From positions 62,001 to 126,000 of the forward strand of contig NZ_JBBDYL010000024.1 of the NCBI RefSeq assembly GCF_040901545.1: 64,000 nt of DNA. The letters run 5' to 3'. Origin of the DNA: Sulfuricaulis sp040901545. Its GTDB lineage: Bacteria; Pseudomonadota; Gammaproteobacteria; Acidiferrobacterales; Sulfurifustaceae. The translations under genes were made by a program, and so were the position numbers. Of the stretch, positions 42,913-51,406 are shown one piece after another. The first letter of the stretch is position 1, and every line of letters starts with the position of its first letter. The notes beneath the pieces are model-generated. The model saw only the letters and a list, made by a program, of their open reading frames with translations. It was not told where the DNA came from and made no database searches.

Positions 42913-43130
42913 GTCAATCTCCTTTCAAGTTGAGTGCAACCAATCGCTTACATAACCTCTGAGTAAATCGTTGATCAGTACAAGCCCGCCGCAAGCGGCG
43001 CGCCCAGCGGAATCCAGTTTGCCAATACAGGGCTTGGTGGATTCCGGGTTCGCTCGAACAATGCTATCACCGTAGTGAGTCAGCGCATTGACGCCGATCA
43101 AACTCGAATCTCCGTCTGTCCGGCTTCCGG

Positions 43131-43916
43131 TCATTCTATGATGCGAATATGCCCACCCTCTCTCTCGATGACCTGCGAAGGCGGCCTAGAGAACCACATC
43201 TGATACATGGACACCACCCACATAAAGGCAAAACACATGCCCATGATCCCGCCAGAAATCATCACGACCCATGCGAACCAGGCATAAAGCTTGGTGATGT
43301 ACCAGGCGCTGACGTCCAGCACGACGCAAATAAAGGGTGTGGCGACAATGGCGGCTTTTAACCACACCGGCCGCATATAGGCATGACTGAAGATCGTGCC
43401 CATGACGAAAAAGATGAAGGTGAACCCGAACAGGTGAATGTGCGACACGCGAACCAGCGTGAAAATATTGGTGCCGGTGTCCTTTTCGGTCACCTTTTTG
43501 AGATTATCGTATCCGGTAAGATTGACGAGGTGCGGATTGCTGCCGTCGTGGCAGGCCATGCAGCGCTTATCCAGCACCTGCTTGAATTCCTTCTCGTAAC
43601 CGTCGCGACTGGCGCCTTCCTGCACCCACTTGATGAGTGGAATAATCTCGTCGCGCGGCAACATGGTGGACATCGGTCCGCGCAGGGCCGATTCCAGACG
43701 CGAGCCCTGACCGCTGCCGCGGTAGGTGAGCACGATATCCCGGTAGGAAAGCGTATTCGGATTCCCGTCCCGCCCGGCGTGCGCGTGAAACAAATAGATC
43801 AAGGCGAAGATGTAGCCGAAGCCGAGAATGATGAGCGACGCCGTATACAGCACGCGCAGGCTTAAAGGCAATTCCGAATAGTGGTGATAAAGCCTGTGCA
43901 GCGGGATGTCGCTCAT
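43131..43916 (-). CDS. Membrane-bound monohaem cytochrome, four membrane segments
   Basis: 261 residues. One membrane segment (VLYTASLIILGFGYIFALIYLF) is followed by a periplasmic loop of about 100 residues with a haem site CMACH (about 119-123), then three more segments. Histidines at the start of the second segment (RVSHIHLFGF) and in SHAY could hold a haem b, but this is inference. I do not recognise a named family. The gene lies 29 bases after the tetrahaem cytochrome gene and probably belongs to the same transcript, so it may pass electrons between the membrane and that protein. Confidence 0.75.
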   Translation of the reverse strand: MSDIPLHRLYHHYSELPLSLRVLYTASLIILGFGYIFALIYLFHAHAGRDGNPNTLSYRDIVLTYRGSGQGSRLESALRGPMSTMLPRDEIIPLIKWVQEGASRDGYEKEFKQVLDKRCMACHDGSNPHLVNLTGYDNLKKVTEKDTGTNIFTLVRVSHIHLFGFTFIFFVMGTIFSHAYMRPVWLKAAIVATPFICVVLDVSAWYITKLYAWFAWVVMISGGIMGMCFAFMWVVSMYQMWFSRPPSQVIEREGGHIRIIE

Positions 43917-43945
43917 GGTCCGTTCCTCTGTGTTTTATAGCTCGT

Positions 43946-45199
43946 TCACTTGCCCAGTGGAATCACGAACACGACGGCCCGCGCCTTCTGGCGTGCGTAG
44001 TGGGCCGCGAGGTTTTCGATATCCGCTTCGTCCAGCACGTCGGACATCGCCGCCATCGGCGGGCTTTTCCTGGCGCGAGTCCGGTAGTCATGCAATACCT
44101 TTTCGAGATAATCCACCCGCTGCCCGGCGAGGGCCGGTGTCAGCGGGTCGGTGCTGTTGCCGTTGATGCCGTGACAGCGATCGCATTTCTGCGCCCATTC
44201 GGCGGTAGTAAGGGGCATGCGTACGTTCGGCGGCTTCGGCGTTTGCGCCGCGTAGAACGCCGCCAGGTCATTAATCGTATTGTCATCGAGCGCGGCCACC
44301 GGGCCTGTCATCGTTTCATCTTTACGCGACCCGTCCTTGTAGGCCTTGATCGCGGTCACGAGGTATTGCGCATCCTGACCGGCGAGGCTCGGGGTAACGG
44401 GATTCCCGCTGACACCCTGGTTGCCGTGGCAGCCGGCACAGGCTGCGGCGGCGGCCTCACCCGACTCCGGTTTTCCGCTGATGGGCGGCGTCTTCGCGCG
44501 TTCGGGTTTCTGGAGCGCATAGTAGAGCGCGATGTTCTCCAGCTCACTATCGCTCTTGGGCATGAGAAAAGTTTTCATCAAATCATGCTTGCGGTCACCG
44601 CTCTTGTAGGCCTTCATGGCCGCAACGAGGTATTTCGGGTGCAGCCCCACGAGACTCGGCATCCCGGGAATTTTACTGACGCCGCCCTCGCCATGACACC
44701 CCGCACATCCCGCCGCGGCGTCCTTGCCCGCCTGCACCGGATCGGGCTTGGCCGGTCCGGATTTTACCGCGCTTGCTGGAATCGGCTGCGGGGGATCGAG
44801 GCTGGCATAGTAGGCCGCCACCTGGACCAAAGCGTCATCGCTCAAGTACTTGACGGCGCCGTCCATGGCCTTTTCACCGCGGACCCCCGTCTGGTACGCC
44901 CGCAGCTCAAGATGGAGGTAAGCCGGGCGCTGGCCGGCAATATGTGGAATACCCTTGGTTTTACTGACGCCGTCCAAGCCGTGACAACGGGCGCATGAGG
45001 CTTCGGCGACGTGCTTGCCCTCCGCAACCTCCAGGGCCGAGGCGTATACGGCCCGGAGATCGTCGCTTTTGCCGGGCGTCACGCTCACGGGTTGCGTTTC
45101 CTCGCTCGTGGAATAACGCACCATGGCCGCGATTACCACACCCGCGGCAACCACGGCCACGGAAGCAATCCAGTAAAATTTCCGCGCGCGTCGTTTCAC
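43946..45199 (-). CDS. Tetrahaem cytochrome c4-like protein, four repeated domains
   Basis: 417 residues: an N-terminal membrane anchor (FYWIASVAVVAAGVVIAAMV) and four cytochrome c4-like domains of about 90 residues, each with CxxCHG (CARCHG, CAGCHG, CAGCHG, CDRCHG) and a downstream Met ligand in segments such as MDGAVKYLSDD and MTGPVAALDD. Ordinary c4 has two domains, so this is a doubled form. Located on the periplasmic face, it is suited to carry electrons between a membrane complex and terminal acceptors. It precedes the membrane monohaem gene by 29 bases. Confidence 0.9.
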   Translation of the reverse strand: MKRRARKFYWIASVAVVAAGVVIAAMVRYSTSEETQPVSVTPGKSDDLRAVYASALEVAEGKHVAEASCARCHGLDGVSKTKGIPHIAGQRPAYLHLELRAYQTGVRGEKAMDGAVKYLSDDALVQVAAYYASLDPPQPIPASAVKSGPAKPDPVQAGKDAAAGCAGCHGEGGVSKIPGMPSLVGLHPKYLVAAMKAYKSGDRKHDLMKTFLMPKSDSELENIALYYALQKPERAKTPPISGKPESGEAAAAACAGCHGNQGVSGNPVTPSLAGQDAQYLVTAIKAYKDGSRKDETMTGPVAALDDNTINDLAAFYAAQTPKPPNVRMPLTTAEWAQKCDRCHGINGNSTDPLTPALAGQRVDYLEKVLHDYRTRARKSPPMAAMSDVLDEADIENLAAHYARQKARAVVFVIPLGK

Positions 45200-45298
45200 C
45201 GATGTTCGCTCGAAATGGCGGCCTTACTTATTTCGACGGCTGATTGGCATAGCAAAACACGACACTCATTTATATATGATGGAACCGCTAGTATTCGC

Positions 45299-45399
45299 TA
45301 GTTAGGTAAACTCATCATGTACATTGTAGTACTTTCGTGTCGGTCATCGCGATACGCCCTCTGCGCCATGATGAGATAGTCCCTGTCCTGTCCTAACTA
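45299..45399. repeat. Nested inverted repeat upstream of the tetrahaem gene
   Basis: Two arm pairs face each other: TAGTTAGG (45299-45306) with CCTAACTA (45392-45399), and CTCATCATG (45311-45319) with CATGATGAG (45367-45375). The loop is about 47 bases. It lies between the EB_dh gene end and the tetrahaem start, and may act as a terminator-like structure or as a mobile palindrome. Confidence 0.6.
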
Positions 45400-45426
45400 C
45401 GATGACCCCATAAATAAATCCGACGG

Positions 45427-46710
45427 TTATTTTAGCTTGGTGGCTTGAATGTCAGCCTTGGCACCGATCCCGAGCGTCTTAACGAACGAAACATGGTGAC
45501 CGCGCGTGGTGATGTTGTCGTCATGCACCGCGAAGCCGATGTGGTAGACGCCGCCCGCCTTGAGGGCCTTGTCGTCATCGTTCGCGAGGCCGAGCGGACG
45601 GATCATCACGACGGTCCATACGCCGTTCTTCCAGTTGCCTGTGGCCTTGTTGTCGCCCGCGGAACCGCTGACCTCGCTGGTCGTGACGTAGCGCGGCAGC
45701 ATATCGCCTTCTTTCCACCCGGCCTTGGGGTCAAAGGGAACGGCGTTGACGCCCTTTGTCAGAAAGTGGTTCTTCTTGCCGACCTGATCCGCGATCACGG
45801 CCCTGGCGCCGAACTTCTTGGCATCGAACATGAACTTGGGCTGCTTGGTTCCTTTGTCCAGGTTGGAGTCGAACATCTTCTTGCCCGAATCGAAGTTGCG
45901 ATATTCGAGCACATAGCCGTCGTCGGCCATGCCGACCGGGTTGCTGCGGTGGGCACGCCACTGCATGAGGTCGACAAGGCCGCCGGCGGCCTTGAGCTTG
46001 GCGATCTCTTCGAGCGACTTGCCGGTCGTCCAGTCCGAGGGGTTGGTGCGCGTGGCCGGCAGGTATTTGCGCACATCGTCTTTCTTGATGGCCGCCATGA
46101 GCGGGTTGGCCGCCACTTCGCCTTTTGCTTTGACACCCGGCATGTCGCGGGAACCATCGTGGCAGGTCAGCCAGCAACCCTGTTGCGCGAAACCCGGCAC
46201 CTTGCCGTCGTCCAGCATCATGGTCAGACGGTCCTCGTAGATAGCGGGCTGCTTGCCTTCCTGGACCGCCTTGTCGAGGCGCGGCCCGCCGTAGACCTTC
46301 CACTCCTTGCCGTCGAAACGATAATAGGGATATTCGATGCCGGCCTTGCCGTGGGTCTTCCACTGGTAACGGAAGTAGGCATTCTTGGCGTCGTAGGCCA
46401 CCTGGACCTTGAGATCGACCGAGCCGTTCTTGCCCTTGACCGGCGTCGGCTCCAGCGGACCACCCTTGACCAGTTTGTCGCCCATGGCCTTTTCCTTCCC
46501 CGCATGGCACATAATGCAGGCTTGGTTTGTTGTTACCACGGCGGCTCCCGGATGAGTGCCGCCGCGTATCCACTCGTACGACGACTGGCCGGGATAAAAC
46601 AGCGTTACGGTGCTTACGGGAACCTTGGACCAGTCAATCTTGGCTGGATCGGCGGCCATGGCTGGCCCGGCCGTAAGCGCGACAACAATAAATAAAATTG
46701 TCCTTTTCAT
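45427..46710 (-). CDS. EB_dh-type haem-binding protein with c-type haem motifs
   Basis: 427 residues from the ATG at 46710 (MKRTILFIVVALTAGPAMAA, a signal peptide). The body (DLKVQVAYDAKNAYFRYQWK, LTMMLDDGK, GYVLEYRNFDSG, VWTVVMIRPL) matches the haem-binding domain of ethylbenzene dehydrogenase gamma subunits and related c-552-like proteins. In addition it has CIMCH (Cys65-His69) and CWLTCH, a CxxxCH variant, near residue 182. Gamma subunits normally accept electrons from a molybdenum enzyme, yet none is coded here. An FNR box lies 109 bases upstream. Confidence 0.82.
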   Translation of the reverse strand: MKRTILFIVVALTAGPAMAADPAKIDWSKVPVSTVTLFYPGQSSYEWIRGGTHPGAAVVTTNQACIMCHAGKEKAMGDKLVKGGPLEPTPVKGKNGSVDLKVQVAYDAKNAYFRYQWKTHGKAGIEYPYYRFDGKEWKVYGGPRLDKAVQEGKQPAIYEDRLTMMLDDGKVPGFAQQGCWLTCHDGSRDMPGVKAKGEVAANPLMAAIKKDDVRKYLPATRTNPSDWTTGKSLEEIAKLKAAGGLVDLMQWRAHRSNPVGMADDGYVLEYRNFDSGKKMFDSNLDKGTKQPKFMFDAKKFGARAVIADQVGKKNHFLTKGVNAVPFDPKAGWKEGDMLPRYVTTSEVSGSAGDNKATGNWKNGVWTVVMIRPLGLANDDDKALKAGGVYHIGFAVHDDNITTRGHHVSFVKTLGIGAKADIQATKLK

Positions 46711-46818
46711 GGGTGACTCCTTGCTCAAGTTAGGTTTATGATCATTGAACTGATTTTTTGTGGCTTTTCGAAGATGCACGAATTAATTGAATTGTATCGA
46801 CCGCGGCGGCTGATGAGT

Positions 46819-46832
46819 TTGATCCAAATCAA
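46819..46832. promoter_or_regulatory. FNR box, perfect consensus
   Basis: TTGATCCAAATCAA matches TTGAT-N4-ATCAA exactly. It lies 109 bases upstream of the EB_dh-type gene (start 46710, minus strand). Confidence 0.88.
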
Positions 46833-46930
46833 CCTTTTCCAATATACCCGCGCCTGCGGGGCAGGCGCGCGGCGAAAAGCACGAATCAAATCCGACCCAA
46901 ACCAAAACCGAATTGCCTAAACGATTTTCC

Positions 46931-48097
46931 TCAAGCGTGGCGCGGGTCCGGTAACCACGGCGGCAACAACTTCGTCAGCACCCAAAGCATGCCGAACGGG
47001 AGCGCAAACACGATGACGGTAGCCAGGAGACCCTCCCGTCCCAGCACGGGCGGATAAAAGTACAACAGGCCGTGCATGGTCTTCGAGAGTTCTTGCCCGC
47101 CGATCACCACATTCCAGCGCATCGCCAGCACGGCGATCAGCATCAGCACCGCCGAAACCAATACCCCGACGATCAGTCGCCGGTCTTGCGTGCCGCGCCA
47201 GATGACGTACGTCAGAATAATAAATGCCGCCACCGAGCCTCCCACTTGCAACACCCAGACGCTGAACCATATCGGCCCCGCGACCAGAGCCATGATGGTC
47301 TCGACGCCTTCCCGGCCCTTGTAGACGATGTTGGCGAACTCGAGAAACTCCAGAACCATGGCAAAGATCAGGAAGCCCCACAGCATGTACGCCAGGCCTT
47401 TCAGACAGGTTTTGTCGATGGGTGTCTGGCGGAATCGCGATATCAGCAGATAGAGAACAATCAGGATGGAGATACCCGAGACGATCGCGGATACCAGAAA
47501 GATCGCCGGCATCAAGTCCGATCCCCACCACTCCCGCGACTTCAGCGAGCCGAACACAAATCCGACGTAGCCGTGGAGCCCGTGGGCGCCGGCGATGCCG
47601 ACAATGGCGAGTGCCTTGATCCACTTGGCGTCATAGGCCCGCGTCGTGGCGGAGATTTCATACGACCCTAATGTCAGCGCCCGGTAGAACTGTCCCCGCA
47701 GGCCCTTGCCTTCCCGTGCCCAGACGACAATATCCTCGCGGTAGGAAAACCAGATTTCGAGCGTTACCAGGATCACGTAGAACGCCGCGAAAAATCCGAA
47801 AGCCGCAAAGGCCGACGTCAGGTGTGGCGTCAACATTACATTCAATGCCCGCTCGGGATGCCCCAGGTGCAGGAGCAACGGCACGGGCACGAAGATCATG
47901 AAGGACAACGAGGTCAACAGGGCAAAGCGGGCCACGGGTTTGAACCGCGTCACGCCGAACACGTGGTAAAACGTGGCAACCGTAAAAGAACCCGCGACGA
48001 GACCGGTGATGTACGGGTAAATGACGATCATCAGGCTCCAGGGGATATCGGTCTCGTTGGGGAAAACGTACCCGGTGAATGTGGCGAAGCGCTCCAT
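46931..48097 (-). CDS. NrfD/PsrC-type integral membrane quinone subunit
   Basis: 388 residues from the ATG at 48097, which overlaps the ferredoxin stop by one base and has GGAGGTGA just upstream. The frame extends further upstream only as a shadow. Eight to ten membrane segments are seen, with the NrfD-type helices (YITGLVAGSFTVATFYHVFG, LLLHLGHPERALN). Such subunits take electrons from or give them to the quinone pool and pair with a four-cluster ferredoxin, here coded immediately upstream. Similar to PsrC, TtrC or DsrP; which one cannot be decided. Confidence 0.88.
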   Translation of the reverse strand: MERFATFTGYVFPNETDIPWSLMIVIYPYITGLVAGSFTVATFYHVFGVTRFKPVARFALLTSLSFMIFVPVPLLLHLGHPERALNVMLTPHLTSAFAAFGFFAAFYVILVTLEIWFSYREDIVVWAREGKGLRGQFYRALTLGSYEISATTRAYDAKWIKALAIVGIAGAHGLHGYVGFVFGSLKSREWWGSDLMPAIFLVSAIVSGISILIVLYLLISRFRQTPIDKTCLKGLAYMLWGFLIFAMVLEFLEFANIVYKGREGVETIMALVAGPIWFSVWVLQVGGSVAAFIILTYVIWRGTQDRRLIVGVLVSAVLMLIAVLAMRWNVVIGGQELSKTMHGLLYFYPPVLGREGLLATVIVFALPFGMLWVLTKLLPPWLPDPRHA

Positions 48098-48927
48098 CAC
48101 ATCACCTCCTTGTCCAGCCCGATGTAAAAGACGTTTGGCGAGGTACCCATCTCTGGTTTCAGCACGCGTGTCCGGTTTTCGCGGATAAACTTGCTGATCG
48201 GACTCTCGGGGTCGTTCTGATCTCCGAAAATACGCGCATCGACCGGACAGGCCACCACGCACGCGGGCTGGAGCCCCCTGACGATGCGGTGATAACACCA
48301 AGTGCATTTGTCCGTCACCCCGAACTCATGGTTGAACAGCCGCACGCCGTACGGGCAGGCTTGGACGCAGTACTGGCAACCGATGCAGTAGTCGTGGTCG
48401 ATAAGCACCACGCCGTCCGGGGTACGGAAGGTGGCGCCTACCGGGCACACCTGGACGCACGGCGGATGCTCGCACTGGTTGCAGAGTTTCGGGACGAAGA
48501 ACGCCTTGTCGATGTTCGCGTCCTGATAACGGTTGTCGAACCGATAGGTTTTTTCCGAACCGGAAGCGGCGATATTGGCCGGATCATGTTGGCTGTCTAC
48601 GAGCGGTTTCCGCTCGCCCTTGAGATAGACATAACGCTCCACCCAGGTGCGGAAGTGGCTTGCGTCCTGAGCCACGCCGTTTTCGATCTTGCAGGCCTCG
48701 ACACAGCGCAGACAGCCGATGCAGCGGGTCGCATCCACCCCGAAGCCCCAACGATGCTTGGTCCAGTCGTAACCGGTTTCCGATAATGGCGGTATGGCGG
48801 CCGCCAGGCCGCGCCGGCCCATGAGCCCTACGGAGACGAGCGCGGCGCCGGCGAAAACAATGGCCCTGCCAAGGAGCCGCATGAATCGGCGTCGGCCGGG
48901 TTGGTGCTCGCTGATGCTCCACTTCAT
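48097..48927 (-). CDS. Tat-exported ferredoxin with four [4Fe-4S] clusters
   Basis: 276 residues. The N-terminus has a twin-arginine motif (GRRRFMRLLGRAIVFAG). Cluster-binding sets are CIGCLRCVEACK, CNQCEHPPCVQVCPVGA, CIGCQYCVQACPYGVR and CTWCYHR with ACVVACPVDAR, the arrangement of NrfC, PsrB, TtrB and DsrO. It shuttles electrons between a periplasmic partner and the NrfD subunit coded next. It starts 49 bases after the hexahaem gene on the same strand. Confidence 0.93.
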   Translation of the reverse strand: MKWSISEHQPGRRRFMRLLGRAIVFAGAALVSVGLMGRRGLAAAIPPLSETGYDWTKHRWGFGVDATRCIGCLRCVEACKIENGVAQDASHFRTWVERYVYLKGERKPLVDSQHDPANIAASGSEKTYRFDNRYQDANIDKAFFVPKLCNQCEHPPCVQVCPVGATFRTPDGVVLIDHDYCIGCQYCVQACPYGVRLFNHEFGVTDKCTWCYHRIVRGLQPACVVACPVDARIFGDQNDPESPISKFIRENRTRVLKPEMGTSPNVFYIGLDKEVM

Positions 48928-48976
48928 GGCGCGGCTCCTTCAGCAGCAGAAAATGTCAGCGGCCTGGGAACGGGGT

Positions 48977-50017
48977 TCATTTGCATTTCAAGCCGGCGTA
49001 GTAAGCCGCCAGCTGCCCGATCTCGGCATCGCTCAAACCCTTCACCAGTCCGGCCATCATGGGATCCTGGCGGACGCCCGATTGATAGGCCTTGAGTGCG
49101 GTAACCAGATAAGTCTCCTGCAGCCCGGCCAGGCTCGGCCATGCGGAATTGCCGCTCACGCCGCCGGCGCCATGGCAGGCGGCACAACCCGCGGCCTTCG
49201 CCTTGCCGGCGGATATAATCGTCGCCGCCGCATTTGTCCCGGCGGATTTGCAACCCAGGCTCGCGTAATAGTCAGCGAGCTCATTAATATCCGGCTCAGT
49301 CAATTCCTTTGCCAGATTGGTCATCATGGGATCGCGGCGCGCCCCGGCCTTGTAGGCCTGCAACGCGCTGACCAGATACCCGCGCTGCTGGCCGGCGAGG
49401 CTCGGCCATGCGGGATTGCCGCTCACGCCGTCGGCGCCATGGCAGGCGGCACAACGACCGGCCTGCTGCTTGCCGGCAGCGACGGCGCCGGGCTGCGCTT
49501 TTTTCGAGACGGCGGCGACGGCGATCTCGGGGGAATGGGCGTTATGGCAGACGGTGCACGCCTGTCCTCCGGCATGGGCATTGACTTCGATCTGTCGCTG
49601 TATCGCGGGCCGTCCCGGCATTTTTTCGTGGCACAAGGTACAGAGTTTTACGGCGTCCGCGGGAACAGACAAGTTGAACTTGTCATAGCGCGAGCTCGCA
49701 ATGAGATTGTGCGCACGCATATCGGAGACAACGGGTGGTTTGATCTTGGGATGTTTCCCGGCCGCGCCGTGGCAGGTCTCACAATTGACGACTTTATGGA
49801 TGCCCGTGGACCATTGGTCAAAACGCTCGTGGTGACAGCTTTGACAATAGGCCGCGCCTTGGTAGATCGGAGTATCTGCCGCAATCTCGGCCACGGCGTC
49901 GGCACGATAGTGACCGTAGACGCCGAAGGACTTGTCGAGGAAGTAAAACCTGGCGCCAAGCATCACGACGCCAGCGATCGCCATAAGGAGCAGCAAACGG
50001 ACGATATGTTTTGGCAT
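48977..50017 (-). CDS. Hexahaem cytochrome: four-haem N-terminal part fused to two c4-like domains
   Basis: 346 residues from the ATG at 50017 (MPKHIVRLLLLMAIAGVVML, an uncleaved anchor). Haem sites are at Cys58 (CQSCH), Cys79 (CETCH), Cys126 (CTLCH), Cys154 (CTVCH), then CAACH at 189 and CAACH at about 285. The first four are spaced like small multihaem carriers (extra histidines in STGIHK and NAHAGG); the last two head repeated c4-like domains ending in YYASLGCK and YYAGLKCK. First gene of the hexahaem-ferredoxin-NrfD unit; an FNR box lies 87 bases upstream. Probably the periplasmic electron outlet or inlet of the complex. Confidence 0.88.
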   Translation of the reverse strand: MPKHIVRLLLLMAIAGVVMLGARFYFLDKSFGVYGHYRADAVAEIAADTPIYQGAAYCQSCHHERFDQWSTGIHKVVNCETCHGAAGKHPKIKPPVVSDMRAHNLIASSRYDKFNLSVPADAVKLCTLCHEKMPGRPAIQRQIEVNAHAGGQACTVCHNAHSPEIAVAAVSKKAQPGAVAAGKQQAGRCAACHGADGVSGNPAWPSLAGQQRGYLVSALQAYKAGARRDPMMTNLAKELTEPDINELADYYASLGCKSAGTNAAATIISAGKAKAAGCAACHGAGGVSGNSAWPSLAGLQETYLVTALKAYQSGVRQDPMMAGLVKGLSDAEIGQLAAYYAGLKCK

Positions 50018-50524
50018 AGGTTCGCGACTGTCCGAGCCGCACGTCCACAAGTTTTTCCATATCCCGGTAATGTTAAAGGATAGCCACTAAAGGACAGCGC
50101 ACATTGACCAAGATCAATATGTGGCTTTTTTTTGAGCGGCGAATATTCAAGCCTGATAACCGGTGACAAGATATCGGCAATCGAGATCAACTTTCGTGCG
50201 CAGACGTGGTCGGGCTGTGATTTTTTCCGCGGCTGACATGCCGCGTTGCCTTTACCTGACTGCAACACTCTGGCTTTCGCTGACGCCCCACTTTCCCGAG
50301 ATTGGTCTGTGCCTTTTTTGCTCATAAAAGCGTAAAACGCCAAACTACGACTGGCTCGGATGTCGCGCGTAACCTGTTGAATCGCGCGTTCATGCCCGTC
50401 ATACGAAGGCGCATTAATTTATCAACTTAACCGGCGTGCGCTGCCGACATTTTTGATCTAACGCAATCTCAGCATGAATTGTTTATACTACGTGCTCTCA
50501 AGCGAAATTTTTCTTTGTGTGAAC
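50018..50524. other. Divergent regulatory region
   Basis: About 500 bases between the hexahaem gene (minus) and the Crp/Fnr gene (plus). Apart from the FNR box at 50104 and an AT-rich zone before 50474, no gene or repeat is evident. An in-frame ATG at 50474 could lengthen the Crp/Fnr protein by 17 residues. Confidence 0.6.
50104..50117. promoter_or_regulatory. FNR box
   Basis: TTGACCAAGATCAA matches TTGAY-N4-ATCAA, one mismatch from the ideal. It is 87 bases upstream of the hexahaem gene (start 50017). Confidence 0.85.
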
Positions 50525-51280
50525 ATGTCGAATACCGCTAACGGCGCTTTGATTCATTGCCAACCCGGACATTGCATTCTCTACGAGGCCCGGCTTTATT
50601 CGGGACTGACGATGAGGCAGGCCTGTGCCATCCGAGGCATGTTCATCAATCATGAATTTGACGCCCATGAAATAATTTTTCGTGAAGGCGAACCCAGCAC
50701 CTATCTCTATGTATTGCGCCAAGGCCTGCTGAAGTTAACGTCCGTGGGGGTAGGCGGTCGTGAGCAAATAATCGGCTTGGCAACACCGGGTAGACTGCTC
50801 GGCCTTCAAACCAAGCACGGCAATACTTACGGTTTCACGGCCGTGACGCTGTCACCCGCCTCCGTCTGCAAGCTCCGGAACAGCGACATGCTGCAGGTGC
50901 TCGAGCAGAATCCCGCCGTGTCCCTCAAGCTGATCGACATGCTCAATCAGGAATTGACCGAAGCCCAGGTATTAATCCGCGTGCTCGGCCAGAAAACCGC
51001 CGAGGAACGGGTTGCCTGGTTCCTGCTCACCTTGGCCCATGCGGACACGCGGAATACCGCCGATATGATCTCGATATGGTTGTCGCGCCGGGAGATGGCG
51101 GAAATGCTCGGGCTTACAATCGAAACTGTCAGCCGGTTGATTTCGTCATTCCGCCGTGAAGGATTGATTGATGTTTCGCGCCGCTCGATGCGCATCTTGA
51201 ATCTGCCGCGCCTGCAGGCACGAGCGAAATTCATGAGCGAAGCGGATAACGGAATTCAGCAGTGGGTGACGGCGGGTTGA
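50525..51280 (+). CDS. Second Crp/Fnr-family regulator
   Basis: 251 residues from the ATG at 50525 (MSNTANGALIH). It has a cyclic-nucleotide-like domain (FREGEPSTYLYVLRQGLLKL), a dimer helix and a winged helix with LTIETVSRLISSF, the same E-SR reading triad as FNR. N-terminal cysteines (Cys12, Cys17, Cys34) do not have the C-x2-C-x5-C spacing of FNR, so it may hold another cofactor or a differently bound cluster. Divergent from the hexahaem unit, it could compete for the same boxes. Confidence 0.88.
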   Translation: MSNTANGALIHCQPGHCILYEARLYSGLTMRQACAIRGMFINHEFDAHEIIFREGEPSTYLYVLRQGLLKLTSVGVGGREQIIGLATPGRLLGLQTKHGNTYGFTAVTLSPASVCKLRNSDMLQVLEQNPAVSLKLIDMLNQELTEAQVLIRVLGQKTAEERVAWFLLTLAHADTRNTADMISIWLSRREMAEMLGLTIETVSRLISSFRREGLIDVSRRSMRILNLPRLQARAKFMSEADNGIQQWVTAG

Positions 51281-51406
51281 TTCCGCCTTCCCGAAAAAAT
51301 CCTTTTACCAGCCTCATAAGTGCAAGCACACTGCGCGCCGATAGCGATCGAATCCGCGCCGTTGGTTTGCACATGCGATGCAACGAAGTACAACGACCGA
51401 CGCCGG

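Noticed and set aside
45445..46695. 416-codon plus-strand frame over the EB_dh gene
   Set aside because: No family likeness; the minus-strand protein has a signal peptide, haem motifs and an FNR box.
48794..50083. 429-codon plus-strand frame over the hexahaem gene
   Set aside because: The internal similarity of this frame comes from the repeated c4 domains on the minus strand.
49963..50343. Short minus-strand frame upstream of the hexahaem start
   Set aside because: It covers the FNR box and promoter region, and its sequence has no family likeness.
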